This document shows positions 16,693-25,299 of a stretch of 64,000 bases of DNA, in pieces. Location of the stretch: positions 8,534 through 72,533 of the forward strand of contig NZ_JBHYDX010000028.1 in assembly GCF_051860505.1 (NCBI RefSeq), written 5' to 3'. Made by a program: the position numbers and the translations under genes. Each line of letters opens with the position of its first letter. The stretch's first letter is position 1. The notes beneath the pieces were generated by a model that worked only from the letters and a program-made list of their open reading frames with translations, made no database searches and had not been told where the DNA came from. This DNA comes from Pannonibacter sp051860505 (GTDB lineage: Bacteria > Pseudomonadota > Alphaproteobacteria > Rhizobiales > Stappiaceae).

Positions 16693-17406
16693 ATGCCGAC
16701 AGCCACCCGCGAAGCCCTCGTCCCCGATTTTCGGCCGCAAGATGGCTCCGCGCCTGTCGACTGGCTGATCTCCGACACACCGGTTGCCTATGAAGACGCC
16801 CTCGCCGTCATGGAATCACGCGTCGCGGCCATTGCGGAGGGAACGGCACCGGAACTGGTGTGGCTGCTGGAGCATCCCCCGCTCTATACCGCCGGCACCA
16901 GCGCCAAGTCGGAGGATCTGCTGACACCGGACCGCTTCCCGGTCTTTGCCGCCGGACGCGGGGGACAATACACGTATCACGGTCCTGGCCAGCGCGTGGC
17001 CTATGTCATGCTCGACCTGAAGCGGCGCCAGCCGGATGTCCGCGCCTTTGTCGCCGCACTGGAGGCCTGGGTCATCGGTACGCTGTGGCAGCATCATGTT
17101 CGCGGCGAACGGCGGGAGGACCGCGTTGGCGTCTGGGTCCGCCGGCCGGACAAGGGTGCCGAGCGGGAGGACAAGATTGCCGCCATCGGCATCCGGGTGC
17201 GCAAGTGGGTCACGTTTCATGGCATCAGCCTGAACGTCGATCCGGATCTGGAACATTTCTCCGGCATCGTGCCCTGCGGCGTCGAACAGCACGGCGTGAC
17301 CAGCCTGGTCGACCTCGGCATTCCAATCACTCTACCTGAGGTTGATATAATCCTAAGACAGCAGTTTGAAGATGTATTCGGAGCAACCAGAATTGTAAGT
17401 GAATAA
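16693..17406 (+). CDS. lipB: Octanoyltransferase LipB
   Basis: A protein of 237 residues. The LipB signature RGGQYTYHGPGQ, the catalytic Lys in DKIAAIGIRVRKWVTFHG and the catalytic Cys in GIVPCGV are present. It moves octanoyl from acyl carrier protein to lipoyl domains, the first step of lipoate synthesis. The ATG at 16693 fits the family; an upstream ATG at 16603 would overlap the promoter region of the divergent fliN gene. The last 25 or so codons (from about 17325) are strikingly AT-rich (ATA, CTA, AGA, GTA) compared with the rest of the gene. Confidence 0.92.
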   Translation: MPTATREALVPDFRPQDGSAPVDWLISDTPVAYEDALAVMESRVAAIAEGTAPELVWLLEHPPLYTAGTSAKSEDLLTPDRFPVFAAGRGGQYTYHGPGQRVAYVMLDLKRRQPDVRAFVAALEAWVIGTLWQHHVRGERREDRVGVWVRRPDKGAEREDKIAAIGIRVRKWVTFHGISLNVDPDLEHFSGIVPCGVEQHGVTSLVDLGIPITLPEVDIILRQQFEDVFGATRIVSE

Positions 17407-17528
17407 ACTTACAAATCAGATGCGATGTATCCAACAGGATCGAGCGCTTGATTTGACTATACGGCAATTCCAATGAACGAATTTTATTCGAGCCCAGAGA
17501 GTATACCTGTTACACCACTCACTCAAAA

Positions 17529-17546
17529 CTGTCACAAAACTGTTAT
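17529..17546 (+). promoter_or_regulatory. Pho box (PhoB binding site)
   Basis: CTGTCAC-AAAA-CTGTTAT gives two direct 7-base units with an AT spacer of four, matching the PhoB consensus CTGTCAT-N4-CTGTCAT at 12 of 14 unit positions. It lies 63 bases upstream of the 5'-nucleotidase start. PhoB activates such sites under phosphate starvation. Confidence 0.7.
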
Positions 17547-17568
17547 CCGCTCCGCTTAGCTGTGCAAC

Positions 17569-17586
17569 GCTCACTATTCCGTGAGC
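17569..17586. promoter_or_regulatory. Inverted repeat in the nucleotidase leader
   Basis: GCTCAC and GTGAGC are perfect 6-base arms around TATTCC, 22 bases before the start codon. It may be a short mRNA hairpin or a second operator between the Pho box and the gene. Confidence 0.4.
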
Positions 17587-17608
17587 AAATAGCCAAGGAG
17601 CTACCCTC

Positions 17609-19624
17609 ATGTCGACGCCCAAGAGCAACATGAGCCGCCGCGACTTCCTCAAGTCGACCACCGTCGCTGCCGGTGTTGCAGCCCTCTCCCCGATGATCGT
17701 GTTCCGCGCCAATGCCGCCGCTGGTCCGGGGGAACTGCTGATGTCCCCGGCAACGCCGAACCCGAATGGCGCCTTCGAGCGCCTGTTCCTGCTGAAGGGC
17801 GATCCGCTGGCAGGCCCGGTGACCCGCATCGTCACCGCCGAAGGCAACCCGGTTCCCGCACCGGCACTCGCCCCCGGCGACCGGCGCGTGCTGCGCCTGA
17901 TGCATTTCAATGACATGCACAACCACCTGACGGACCAGCATGCCAAGAAAGGCGACACCCATCGCCTGTCCCAGATGGTGCAGAAGCTGCGCCAGACCCG
18001 CTCGGCAGCTGGCGACAAGGAAGTCGTGCTGTTCGTCTCCGTCGGCGATGACCACACAGGTTCAGTCTTTGACGAACTCGTCGGCTGGTCGCCGGAAGAA
18101 TTCGTCACCGATCCGGCCTACCGCGCCTACTCCGCCGCCGGTCTCGACATTGCCGTCCTCGGCAACCACGAGTTCGACCGTGGTGCGGAACTGCTGCGCA
18201 TGGGACTGAAGCGGGATGCCACTTTCCCGGTCCTGTCCGCCAACGTGCACGGCTCGGCCTTCATGACCCGTGACGAAGACTATGTCTGCGCCGCCATTGC
18301 CGAGGCCAAGGGCCTGCGCATCGGCTTCATCGGCCTGACCACCGCCGTCGACACCCGCGTCGGCCAGCCGTCCGACCCGAAGCTCGCCGTCGCCAGCCCG
18401 GTCGAAGCCATCCGCAACGTGCTGCCGGCCGTGGCAGAAGTCTGCGATGTCGTCGTCATCCTGTCCCATTGCGGCTTCGGTTCCGGCTCGCACCGCTCGG
18501 GCAAGGCCGGCGCTGCGCGCATGATCGGTGAAGGTGACCTCGACATCGCAGCCGCTGCCGGTCCGCTGACCGACAAGCCGATCGTCCTGCTCGGCGGCCA
18601 TTCGCACACCAAGCTCAACAGCGATGGCATCGACGCCGACAATGTCGTCGACGGCGTGCTGATCACCCAGGCGGAAGCCAACGGCAAGTATCTCGGCGAC
18701 ATTGCCATGTCGATCGCCGCCGAGAATGGGCGCAAGGCCTGGTTCTCGTCCGTCAGCCTGCATCCGGTGAAGAACCGCGATGACCGCGTCAAGGCGGACG
18801 ACCCGACCTTTGCCAGCCTCGAGCATGATGGCGACTTTGATGCGGCCTTCGAAGCCGAGACGATTGCCCCCTTGCTCAAGGCGCTGGAGTCCAAGCTTGC
18901 CGAGGAAATCGGCCAGGTGGCCGATGACGAACTGGTCTCCACCGAGCGCACCATCGCCGACCGCTACATTCGCGAAGTGGCCATCGCCAACTTCATGAAT
19001 GATGCACTGGTTGAACGCTCGGCAACCTTCCCGGGCGGCCAGATCGACATCGCCCTGTTCAACGCCACCGGCCTGCAGACCGGCATCGGCAAGGGCGCGC
19101 TGACGTTCAAGGCCTGGTATGACGTCATGCCCTACGCCGACAACGTGCATGTCGCCACCATGACCGGCGCCCAGATCCGCGACATGCTGGACAGCAACGC
19201 CAAGCGGTTTGTCCGTCCGGAAGAACTGGCCTCCGGTTCGCTCGACCTGACGCAGTTCGTGTCGCGCGGCCTGCTGCATTTCTCCAGCGCCCTGCGCTAC
19301 AAGGTCGATTTCGGCGCCTCGGCAGCAGAAGCCCGCGCAGTAGATATCACCATCGCCGGTGCACCGATCGACACCGTCCTCGACAAGACCTTCAAGGTCG
19401 CCTTCAACACCTATGTGTCGCTGGGCGCCTTCGGGGAAGCGTGGAACGGCAAGCCGATCTCCGGCGGCGTTGCCGGCGACATCGCCAGCATGGACCTGCG
19501 CAAGCTGGACTATGACCACACCGGCCTCGTCTATCGCAACGAGATCATCGCCCACATTCGCGATCTCAAGGTGATCACCGCCGAAACCGGCGCCCGTCTC
19601 GACGGACGCCTCATCGCCGGCTGA
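17609..19624 (+). CDS. Tat-exported 5'-nucleotidase/UshA-type metallophosphatase
   Basis: A protein of 671 residues. The N-terminus has a twin-arginine signal (SRRDFLKS). The calcineurin-like phosphatase domain shows the metal motifs LMHFNDMHNH, VSVGDDHTG, VLGNHEFDRG and GGHSHTK. The C-terminal 5'-nucleotidase domain (from about residue 430) includes IALFNATGLQTGI and WYDVMPYADNV. It should release phosphate from nucleotides or cyclic nucleotides in the periplasm. GDDHTG replaces the more usual GD-x(2)-G form. AAGGAG precedes the ATG. The upstream Pho box fits a phosphate-scavenging role. Confidence 0.9.
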   Translation: MSTPKSNMSRRDFLKSTTVAAGVAALSPMIVFRANAAAGPGELLMSPATPNPNGAFERLFLLKGDPLAGPVTRIVTAEGNPVPAPALAPGDRRVLRLMHFNDMHNHLTDQHAKKGDTHRLSQMVQKLRQTRSAAGDKEVVLFVSVGDDHTGSVFDELVGWSPEEFVTDPAYRAYSAAGLDIAVLGNHEFDRGAELLRMGLKRDATFPVLSANVHGSAFMTRDEDYVCAAIAEAKGLRIGFIGLTTAVDTRVGQPSDPKLAVASPVEAIRNVLPAVAEVCDVVVILSHCGFGSGSHRSGKAGAARMIGEGDLDIAAAAGPLTDKPIVLLGGHSHTKLNSDGIDADNVVDGVLITQAEANGKYLGDIAMSIAAENGRKAWFSSVSLHPVKNRDDRVKADDPTFASLEHDGDFDAAFEAETIAPLLKALESKLAEEIGQVADDELVSTERTIADRYIREVAIANFMNDALVERSATFPGGQIDIALFNATGLQTGIGKGALTFKAWYDVMPYADNVHVATMTGAQIRDMLDSNAKRFVRPEELASGSLDLTQFVSRGLLHFSSALRYKVDFGASAAEARAVDITIAGAPIDTVLDKTFKVAFNTYVSLGAFGEAWNGKPISGGVAGDIASMDLRKLDYDHTGLVYRNEIIAHIRDLKVITAETGARLDGRLIAG

Positions 19625-19644
19625 TTTCCGCGCAAACGACCTGC

Positions 19645-19667
19645 AGCCAGGGGCCCCGCCCCTGGCT
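19645..19667 (+). terminator. Hairpin after the nucleotidase gene
   Basis: AGCCAGGGGC/GCCCCTGGCT form a perfect 10-bp stem with a CCC loop, 21 bases after the stop. No clear T run follows. Confidence 0.55.
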
Positions 19668-19801
19668 GATCCATTTGCCCTTCCCGCGCTGCACCAGGGC
19701 ACAAGCCTGCCACAAGCTTCCTCGTCACTAATACCGGTGCAAACGGCCACGCGGGCCGAAACCGGGGCCAAAGCGGCCGGACGTTCAGGGATGGCAGGGG
19801 C

Positions 19802-20443
19802 ATGGATCTGGTCAATCCGACACCAACTCGCGTCGAATACATTCACGATGACAAGGCACAGACCCGTGTCGGCAGCTTCATCATCGGCATCGGCGGCATC
19901 GCCTGCGTCGTCGGCAGCCTTGTCGCAGACAGTTTCTGGCCGGCCCTTCTGGTCGCCGTCATCGCCGGCGTGGTCATCCTGCGCCTGCACCGTCAATGCG
20001 CCCGCACCAAGGTCATCTTCGACAAGGCCAACGACCGGCTGCTGCTGGAACACCGCACGCCGGGCGGGCGGCTGATGGGCAGCGAGCGGCTGCAACTGTC
20101 GCATCTGGAAAATGTCGTGCTGGAACGCGCCGGCTTCCTGCACAATTTCATGTCCAAGAAAGTCTGGCAGCGGCCGGTGATGATTGTCGCGGGCCGGCGG
20201 GTGCCGCTGACCTTCGCCAGCTACGAGACCGGCGGTGTTGCCGAGGACATTGCGGCGCAGCTGCGCGAGAAGTTCGAACTGCCCCGCTCGGCACGGTTCA
20301 GCGAGACAGCTCCAGCCCCCGAACAGGGCAAGACCATCAAGTCCCGCCGAAGCGTCAGCGACGAGCCGGACGACGGCGGCATGAATGCGCTGGCCAAGCG
20401 CGCCCGCGCCATTCGCGAACGCAGCGCTGAAAGCGAAGCCTGA
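19802..20443 (+). CDS. Two-pass membrane protein of unknown function
   Basis: A protein of 213 residues. Two adjacent membrane segments (about 23-42 and 45-61: SFIIGIGGIACVVGSLVADS, then WPALLVAVIAGVVIL) are followed by a cytoplasmic domain of about 100 residues with beta-rich PH-like character (KVIFDKANDRLLLEHRTPGG) and a charged tail. GCAGGGGC precedes the ATG. I do not recognise a family. Confidence 0.7.
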   Translation: MDLVNPTPTRVEYIHDDKAQTRVGSFIIGIGGIACVVGSLVADSFWPALLVAVIAGVVILRLHRQCARTKVIFDKANDRLLLEHRTPGGRLMGSERLQLSHLENVVLERAGFLHNFMSKKVWQRPVMIVAGRRVPLTFASYETGGVAEDIAAQLREKFELPRSARFSETAPAPEQGKTIKSRRSVSDEPDDGGMNALAKRARAIRERSAESEA

Positions 20444-20683
20444 CGGGTTGCGCCTCGCCCCTTACAAAAATACACTCAAAAGTTATTCTACGGAAAGCAT
20501 GCAGCTGATGATTTAGGCTGCTCTAGGTCATATTGACAATACCGCGACCTGCAAATCTGAAGCGTCCCTACGGCATTTCACGACATCCCGACAGTTCTGA
20601 CTCAGTCAATACTTTAATCACGAATAAAGCCTAGCTTCGGACATGAAATGCCTCAACGGCACAGATTTGCTCCGGAGCCCACC

Positions 20684-22648
20684 ATGTCTGCATCCGCCAC
20701 CACGTTGTCAGGGCGCAGCCTGATCACCAAGATCCTGGCCGCTGCCACGGCCGTCATCGTCCTGATTTTTGCAGGGTTTGCCCTCTACAATGACAGCGTC
20801 CAGCGCGGCCAAGTTGAAACCCGCGTCGAGCAGAACTTGGGCCTCATCAGCAAGGCCATGTCGCGCAGCGTGTCGAACTGGCTGTCGGGTCGGCTGGCGC
20901 TGACCGCACTCACTGTCGAGACCCTCGGCAACCGGCCCAACGCTGAAGTCACCAACGAGGACTTCAACAAGCCGGCGCTGGCGCAGAACTTCGCCATGAC
21001 CTATTTCGGCACCTCGGAAGGCGCATTCCTCATGTGGCCTCTCGCGGACATGCCCGCCGGCTATGATCCGCGCGTACGTCCCTGGTACAAAGATGCCGTC
21101 GCCCAGAACGGCCTGACCATCACCGAGCCCTATCTCGATGCCTCGTCTGGCTCCCTGACCGTAACCGTCGCCGCACCGCGCAAGCTGGACGGCCAGACGG
21201 CGGGCGTCATCGGCTCGGACTTCTCCATCGAAACCATCGAGACGATGCTGAAGGAGTCTAATCTTGGTGATCTCGGCTACCTGTTCATTGCCAACAAGGA
21301 CGGCAAGGTCCTGATCCACCCGACCCGCGATGCTGTCGGCAAGAGCCTCTCGGAGTTGTTCTCAGGGTCACAGGTCGCCATGACGGACCGGTTGCAGTCG
21401 GTCGGCAGCCCGGATGGCACCCGCATCCTCTCCTTCGTTCCGATCTCCGGCCTGCCCGGCGTCGAGTGGTACGTCGGCATGTCCATCGACGAGGCTGTGG
21501 CTTATGCCGAGGTCGCCGAATTCCGCCAGTCGGCGATCATCGCGGTGGTTGCCGCCATTGTCATCATGCTCGGCATCCTGGGCACGCTGTTCCAGCGCCT
21601 GCTGGCGCGCCCGCTGGCCTCGATCACCTCAGCCATGAGCCGCATCGCCAATGGGGACCTGACGGTTGGCATCCCCGGCCTTGGCCGCAAGGACGAGATC
21701 GGCGCCATTGCCGAGGCTGTCCAGGTGTTCAAGGACAATGCCGTCGAACGCGAACGCCTGCAAGAAGAACAGCGCCTTGAAGAAGCGGCCAAGCAGCGCC
21801 GCGCCGAAGCCGTCGACCGCCTGATCAACCACTTTGCCCAGGATGTCAGCGGCTCGCTCAGCACCGTAACCGGCGCAACCCAGGACGTGGTCTCCACCGC
21901 CCGGCAGCTCAGCCAGACCTCCGTCGCCAGCTCGGAAGGCGCCAACCACGCCGCCGCTGCCTCCGAGGAAGCCGCCGCCAACGTCCGCTCGGTTGCCGCT
22001 GCCTCGGAAGAGCTCACCTCGTCCATTGCCGAGATTGCCCGCCGCGTCGAGCATTCAAACCAGATTGCCTCCAAGGCGTCCTCGGCCGCTGACGAAACCA
22101 ACGCCACGGTGCAGAGCCTCGTCCAGACGACCGAGAAGATCAGCCAGATCGTCAAGCTGATCAGCGACATCGCCGCCCAGACCAACCTCCTCGCCCTCAA
22201 CGCGACCATCGAGGCAGCGCGGGCCGGCGATGCCGGCAAGGGCTTCGCGGTCGTCGCCAGCGAAGTCAAGTCGCTCGCCAACCAGACCGCTTCGGCGACG
22301 GAAGAAATCGCCACCCAGATCCAGGCGATGCAGGCCGTCTCCAACCAGGCCGCCGTGGCGATCCAGAGCATCGGCGAGGTCATCGGCCAGATGAACTACA
22401 TCTCGACCGAAATCTCCGCCGCCGTCACCCAGCAGAGCGGCGCCACCACCGAGATCTCCCGCTCGGTGCATGAAGTGGCGACCGGAACGCAGAACGTCTC
22501 CGAAACCCTCACCGGCGTGTCGCGCGGGGCCAACGAGACCGGCGACAGCGCCCAGACCCTGCTCTCGGTCGCAACCCAGCTCACCCAGCAGACCGACAAT
22601 CTGCGCCAGCGCATCGACGCCTTCTTCGGCGAAATCCGCGCCGCCTGA
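20684..22648 (+). CDS. Methyl-accepting chemotaxis protein with dCache sensor
   Basis: A protein of 654 residues: membrane segment near 15-35, a periplasmic dCache domain (about 40-270) with DPRVRPWYKDAV and a second lobe LGDLGYLFIANKDGKVLIHP, membrane segment near 280-302, HAMP (about 303-360), and the signalling domain with hairpin tip QTNLLALNATIEAARAG. dCache receptors bind small ligands such as amino acids; the ligand is unknown. GGAG before the ATG at 20684 sets the start. There is no NWETF-type C-terminal pentapeptide. The 240 bases upstream hold no motif I can name. Confidence 0.92.
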   Translation: MSASATTLSGRSLITKILAAATAVIVLIFAGFALYNDSVQRGQVETRVEQNLGLISKAMSRSVSNWLSGRLALTALTVETLGNRPNAEVTNEDFNKPALAQNFAMTYFGTSEGAFLMWPLADMPAGYDPRVRPWYKDAVAQNGLTITEPYLDASSGSLTVTVAAPRKLDGQTAGVIGSDFSIETIETMLKESNLGDLGYLFIANKDGKVLIHPTRDAVGKSLSELFSGSQVAMTDRLQSVGSPDGTRILSFVPISGLPGVEWYVGMSIDEAVAYAEVAEFRQSAIIAVVAAIVIMLGILGTLFQRLLARPLASITSAMSRIANGDLTVGIPGLGRKDEIGAIAEAVQVFKDNAVERERLQEEQRLEEAAKQRRAEAVDRLINHFAQDVSGSLSTVTGATQDVVSTARQLSQTSVASSEGANHAAAASEEAAANVRSVAAASEELTSSIAEIARRVEHSNQIASKASSAADETNATVQSLVQTTEKISQIVKLISDIAAQTNLLALNATIEAARAGDAGKGFAVVASEVKSLANQTASATEEIATQIQAMQAVSNQAAVAIQSIGEVIGQMNYISTEISAAVTQQSGATTEISRSVHEVATGTQNVSETLTGVSRGANETGDSAQTLLSVATQLTQQTDNLRQRIDAFFGEIRAA

Positions 22649-22674
22649 GTGCATCGCAGCTAAAGAAACGGGAA

Positions 22675-22697
22675 ACGGCGGCCCAGGTGGCCGCCGT
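22675..22697 (+). terminator. Hairpin after the chemoreceptor gene (first of a pair)
   Basis: ACGGCGGCC/GGCCGCCGT form a perfect 9-bp stem with loop CAGGT, 26 bases after the stop. The same stem occurs again at 22879-22901, on the other side of a palindromic repeat. Confidence 0.7.
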
Positions 22698-22720
22698 AAG
22701 TATATGACAAACCCTCTATT

Positions 22721-22848
22721 GTCTTCCCGGACGCAGCAAAGCGGAGATCCGGGACCGGAGAGCCAAGGTCTCTTCGGTATTCACTCATTGAAACATTGAC
22801 GCCTCGACTCTCCGGTCCCGGCTCCGCGCTGCGCTTGGCCGGGATGAC
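22721..22848. repeat. Palindromic intergenic element (128 bp)
   Basis: It begins GTCTTCCCGG and ends CCGGGATGAC. Its halves are imperfect reverse complements, including CCGGGACCGGAGAG on the left and CTCTCCGGTCCCGG on the right. It lies between two copies of the ACGGCGGCC hairpin. Confidence 0.85.
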
Positions 22849-22878
22849 TTTGGTGGGTCAAGGTTTGACAGCAGTCTG

Positions 22879-22901
22879 ACGGCGGCCCATGTGGCCGCCG
22901 T
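22879..22901 (+). terminator. Second copy of the ACGGCGGCC hairpin
   Basis: The 9-bp stem is identical to that at 22675-22697, with loop CATGT instead of CAGGT, and is followed by TTGTTGTGT, which looks more like a functional terminator tail than the first copy. Confidence 0.7.
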
Positions 22902-22965
22902 TGTTGTGTCTGGAGTGCAAGATCCCCATGAGAAGCCTGCCACGGATGCCCCTCCCCCACGGGCA

Positions 22966-23070
22966 GTCATCCCCGCCTTGTGCGGGGATCCATACGGGCG
23001 TGGCGACCGTTGGAGCGATTCTGGCCAGCCCAAGCGTGCGGAGCTGATCCCCGCACAAGGCGGGGATGAC
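22966..23070. repeat. Palindromic intergenic element with perfect 25-base arms (105 bp)
   Basis: The left arm (22966-22990) begins GTCATCCCCGCC and the right arm (23046-23070) ends GGCGGGGATGAC; the two are exact reverse complements over 25 bases. Each arm carries an inner CCCCGC/GCGGGG hairpin. The region 22649-23151 holds only these repeats and hairpins, no gene. Confidence 0.9.
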
Positions 23071-23151
23071 CGCTGCGATGGGGCAATAGGCTATCGGACC
23101 GGTCGCGGCTCAGCGGCGGCCTCTTTGTACATGGCGCATACTCGCCAGGCT

Positions 23152-24003
23152 TCAGTCCTTCCGCTCGCGCGGCACAACAACATCAAGCTCGGGCACCCGG
23201 TAGGCGGAGAACCGCGCGCGCAGGGCCTTGTCCAGGGCAATCAGCTTGTCGAGCGGCACTTCGGTCACCGGAACGCTATGGACCCAAAGGCTTAGACCGG
23301 GTTCGAAGTCGTAGCCGAAAGCGCATTGCCGCGGCGGATGGACCCGGCTGACGCAGCTGATGTAGAGGGGCTGGCCCTTGGGCGTGAGATAGCCGCTGCC
23401 CTCCGTGGTCAGATAGATCGGCCAGTCGTCCTTGCCCTCCCACGGAAATTCCGTTGGGATCACGCAGCCTTTCAGCTCCGGCGTCACTTGAACCAGGGGC
23501 TTGCCCGGCGTGCAGTTCGTCTCAAAACGGTTGCGATAGCCTCTCCAGAAGGTATCTCCGCCTCCGTCGCCAATCAGCATAACCCCCGGATCGGGGACCG
23601 AAATGCCGAGGGACTTCAACTCGGCTTGCCAGGCCTCGCTGTTCGGCAAAAGACTTGGACCGAACATCGGGCGCAACTGGGCCGGGTTTTCTCGGCAGCC
23701 TTCGCCCGCTTCCGGGTTCAGGGGCGGCGTCAACGGCGGATCGAAATCTCCCAGCGTGTAAAAACGTGGGTGATACTCAAGCACAAAGGCATGTCCCGAA
23801 CCCAAGCGGACATAAAGGCGACGATCCTGCGGATCGGCGCATTCCTCCGGGTTGAAGACAAAGGGCTTTTTAGTCAAAGCCCAGTACTTGCTAACTAGTT
23901 CCTGAACATAAGGCGATAGCTGCGGCTCACCGCAGCCAGCGAGCACCACGGCCAGCAAAAGAAACTGGCAAAAATGCCTTGCCGAGACTGGCGTCATCAG
24001 CAT
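23152..24003 (-). CDS. Lipoprotein of unknown function
   Basis: A protein of 283 residues with a lipoprotein signal ending in the lipobox LAGC (cut before the Cys near residue 24). The mature part contains several Cys (ECAD, GCREN, NCTPG, GCVIP, SCVS, QCAF), which suggests disulfides in the periplasm. No domain is recognised. AAGGGGA lies five bases before the ATG at 24003. It is probably a membrane-anchored envelope protein. Confidence 0.7.
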   Translation of the reverse strand: MLMTPVSARHFCQFLLLAVVLAGCGEPQLSPYVQELVSKYWALTKKPFVFNPEECADPQDRRLYVRLGSGHAFVLEYHPRFYTLGDFDPPLTPPLNPEAGEGCRENPAQLRPMFGPSLLPNSEAWQAELKSLGISVPDPGVMLIGDGGGDTFWRGYRNRFETNCTPGKPLVQVTPELKGCVIPTEFPWEGKDDWPIYLTTEGSGYLTPKGQPLYISCVSRVHPPRQCAFGYDFEPGLSLWVHSVPVTEVPLDKLIALDKALRARFSAYRVPELDVVVPRERKD

Positions 24004-24122
24004 CACGTCCCCTTGCGCCCTGCTATCCTGTCAATACTGCGGATAGCAGCCCGCGCCACGCGTGACAATCAACCGGGACATTCGCACTGGTTGTAGCCAG
24101 CGCCTTTGATGCAGCCCTCCCC

Positions 24123-25031
24123 TCACCCCGCCACCATCTGCCGCCGGGCGAGATGGTCTTCCATCAGGACAAGGAAAGACCCGGTGAGGATGAGGGCGGC
24201 GCCGGGCCAGAGGTAGCCGTCTGGGATGAAGCCGAAGGCGAGCCAGCCGGTGAGGATGTTGAGCGGCAGCTTCAGATGGTCAAAGGGCTGGACGAAGGCC
24301 GCATCGGCGCGGGCATAGGCGAGCGTGAGGAGGTAGTTGGCCGCGACCGTGAAAAGCCCTGCGCCCAGCGCCAGATAGAGGCTGAGGCCGGTTGGCACGA
24401 CTGCGCCATCGATCAGCGCCAGCGCGCCGTTGACCGGCGTCAGCAGCAGGAGAAGATAGAGCGTCACGGTATCGGCGGATTCGGCCCCGGTGAGGCGCTT
24501 GGTCACCAGCGAAGCCCCGCCCCAGAGCGCGGCGGCCAGCACCGGCAGCAGCGCGGCGAGCTCGAACCGCTCGCTCCAGGGGGCAAGGATCACCATGCCG
24601 CCGGCAAAGCCCAGCAGCGTCGCCAGCCAGCGCAGGGGACCGACCTGTTCCTTCAGGAAGACCCGCGCGCCAAGAATGACAAAAAAGGGCGAGGTCATGA
24701 TCAGGGCGATGGCCTGCCAGATCGGCACATGAGCCAGACCAAACACCCAGGCCTGCACGCCGCCGACAGCCAGAAGAATGCGCAGCGCATGCAGCTTCGG
24801 CTGCCGCGTCACGAGCGCCGCCCTGCCCCGCCGGAGGATCCAGGGCAGTGCGAACAGCAGCGCCACCAGATATTGCCAGAAAGCGGCGCTGGCGGCCGGC
24901 AGACCGAGCTGCATGGTTGCCGCCTGCAGGCAGACATTGACGAGGGCGAAGCTCGCCCCGGCCCCGATCATGCAGGCAGCGGCAACGAGCGGCTTTGAAG
25001 GGAACGACGAAGTCTGCACGGCACGGGCCAT
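24123..25031 (-). CDS. ribN: RibN-type riboflavin transporter (EamA/DMT family)
   Basis: A protein of 302 residues with ten membrane segments in two EamA repeats (for example AACMIGAGASFALVNVCLQA and WQYLVALLFALPWIL). EamA proteins carry many substrates, but RibN, characterised in Rhizobium, is a riboflavin importer often placed under FMN riboswitch control. The FMN riboswitch directly upstream is strong evidence for that substrate here. The start at 25031 (MARAVQTSSF) lies about 80 bases after the riboswitch; a longer frame to 25082 is possible. Confidence 0.8.
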   Translation of the reverse strand: MARAVQTSSFPSKPLVAAACMIGAGASFALVNVCLQAATMQLGLPAASAAFWQYLVALLFALPWILRRGRAALVTRQPKLHALRILLAVGGVQAWVFGLAHVPIWQAIALIMTSPFFVILGARVFLKEQVGPLRWLATLLGFAGGMVILAPWSERFELAALLPVLAAALWGGASLVTKRLTGAESADTVTLYLLLLLTPVNGALALIDGAVVPTGLSLYLALGAGLFTVAANYLLTLAYARADAAFVQPFDHLKLPLNILTGWLAFGFIPDGYLWPGAALILTGSFLVLMEDHLARRQMVAG

Positions 25032-25110
25032 CCTGTGGCAATGGACCCGGGGCAAAGCCAAGCGCAGGCCGGTGCCGGCCACAAGGACGGCGCGCAGCGT
25101 GGACTGGCCA

Positions 25111-25283
25111 GGTTCTCTTTCATCCGGACTGTAACCGTCGGCTCCGGAGTTGCACCGGATCTGCTGTCCCTTCCAGCGTCAGCTGAAAGGCGCTCGCGGG
25201 CTGCGGCCTTGGGTCCATCCTCTCGGACAGTCCCTCAAGGCAATCACCGCCGGTGGGGAGTTTCACCCCGCCCCGAGGACCTG
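25111..25283 (-). promoter_or_regulatory. FMN riboswitch (RFN element)
   Basis: The minus strand carries the conserved RFN blocks in order: GGGGCGGGGTGAAACTCCCC, ACCGGCGGT, AGCCCGCGAGCG, AGCAGATCCGGTG, CTCCGGAGCCGACGGTTA and AGTCCGGATGAAAGAGAACC. FMN binding usually stops transcription or translation of riboflavin genes. Here it controls the EamA transporter, with no riboflavin synthesis genes nearby. Confidence 0.97.
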
Positions 25284-25299
25284 TTTCTGGTGCGGAGAG

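Noticed and set aside
18062..20143. Long minus-strand open frame (693 codons) across the nucleotidase gene
   Set aside because: It lies opposite a clear Tat-signal nucleotidase gene in high-GC DNA, where mirror frames stay open. Its translation shows no domain and no start signals.
20444..20683. Sigma-54 or sigma-28 promoter of the first chemoreceptor gene
   Set aside because: I could not find a convincing GG-N10-GC pair or a TAAA...GCCGATAA-type site in this gap.
22966..23070. CRISPR array
   Set aside because: The repeated parts are an inverted pair, not direct repeats with regular spacers. No cas gene lies nearby.
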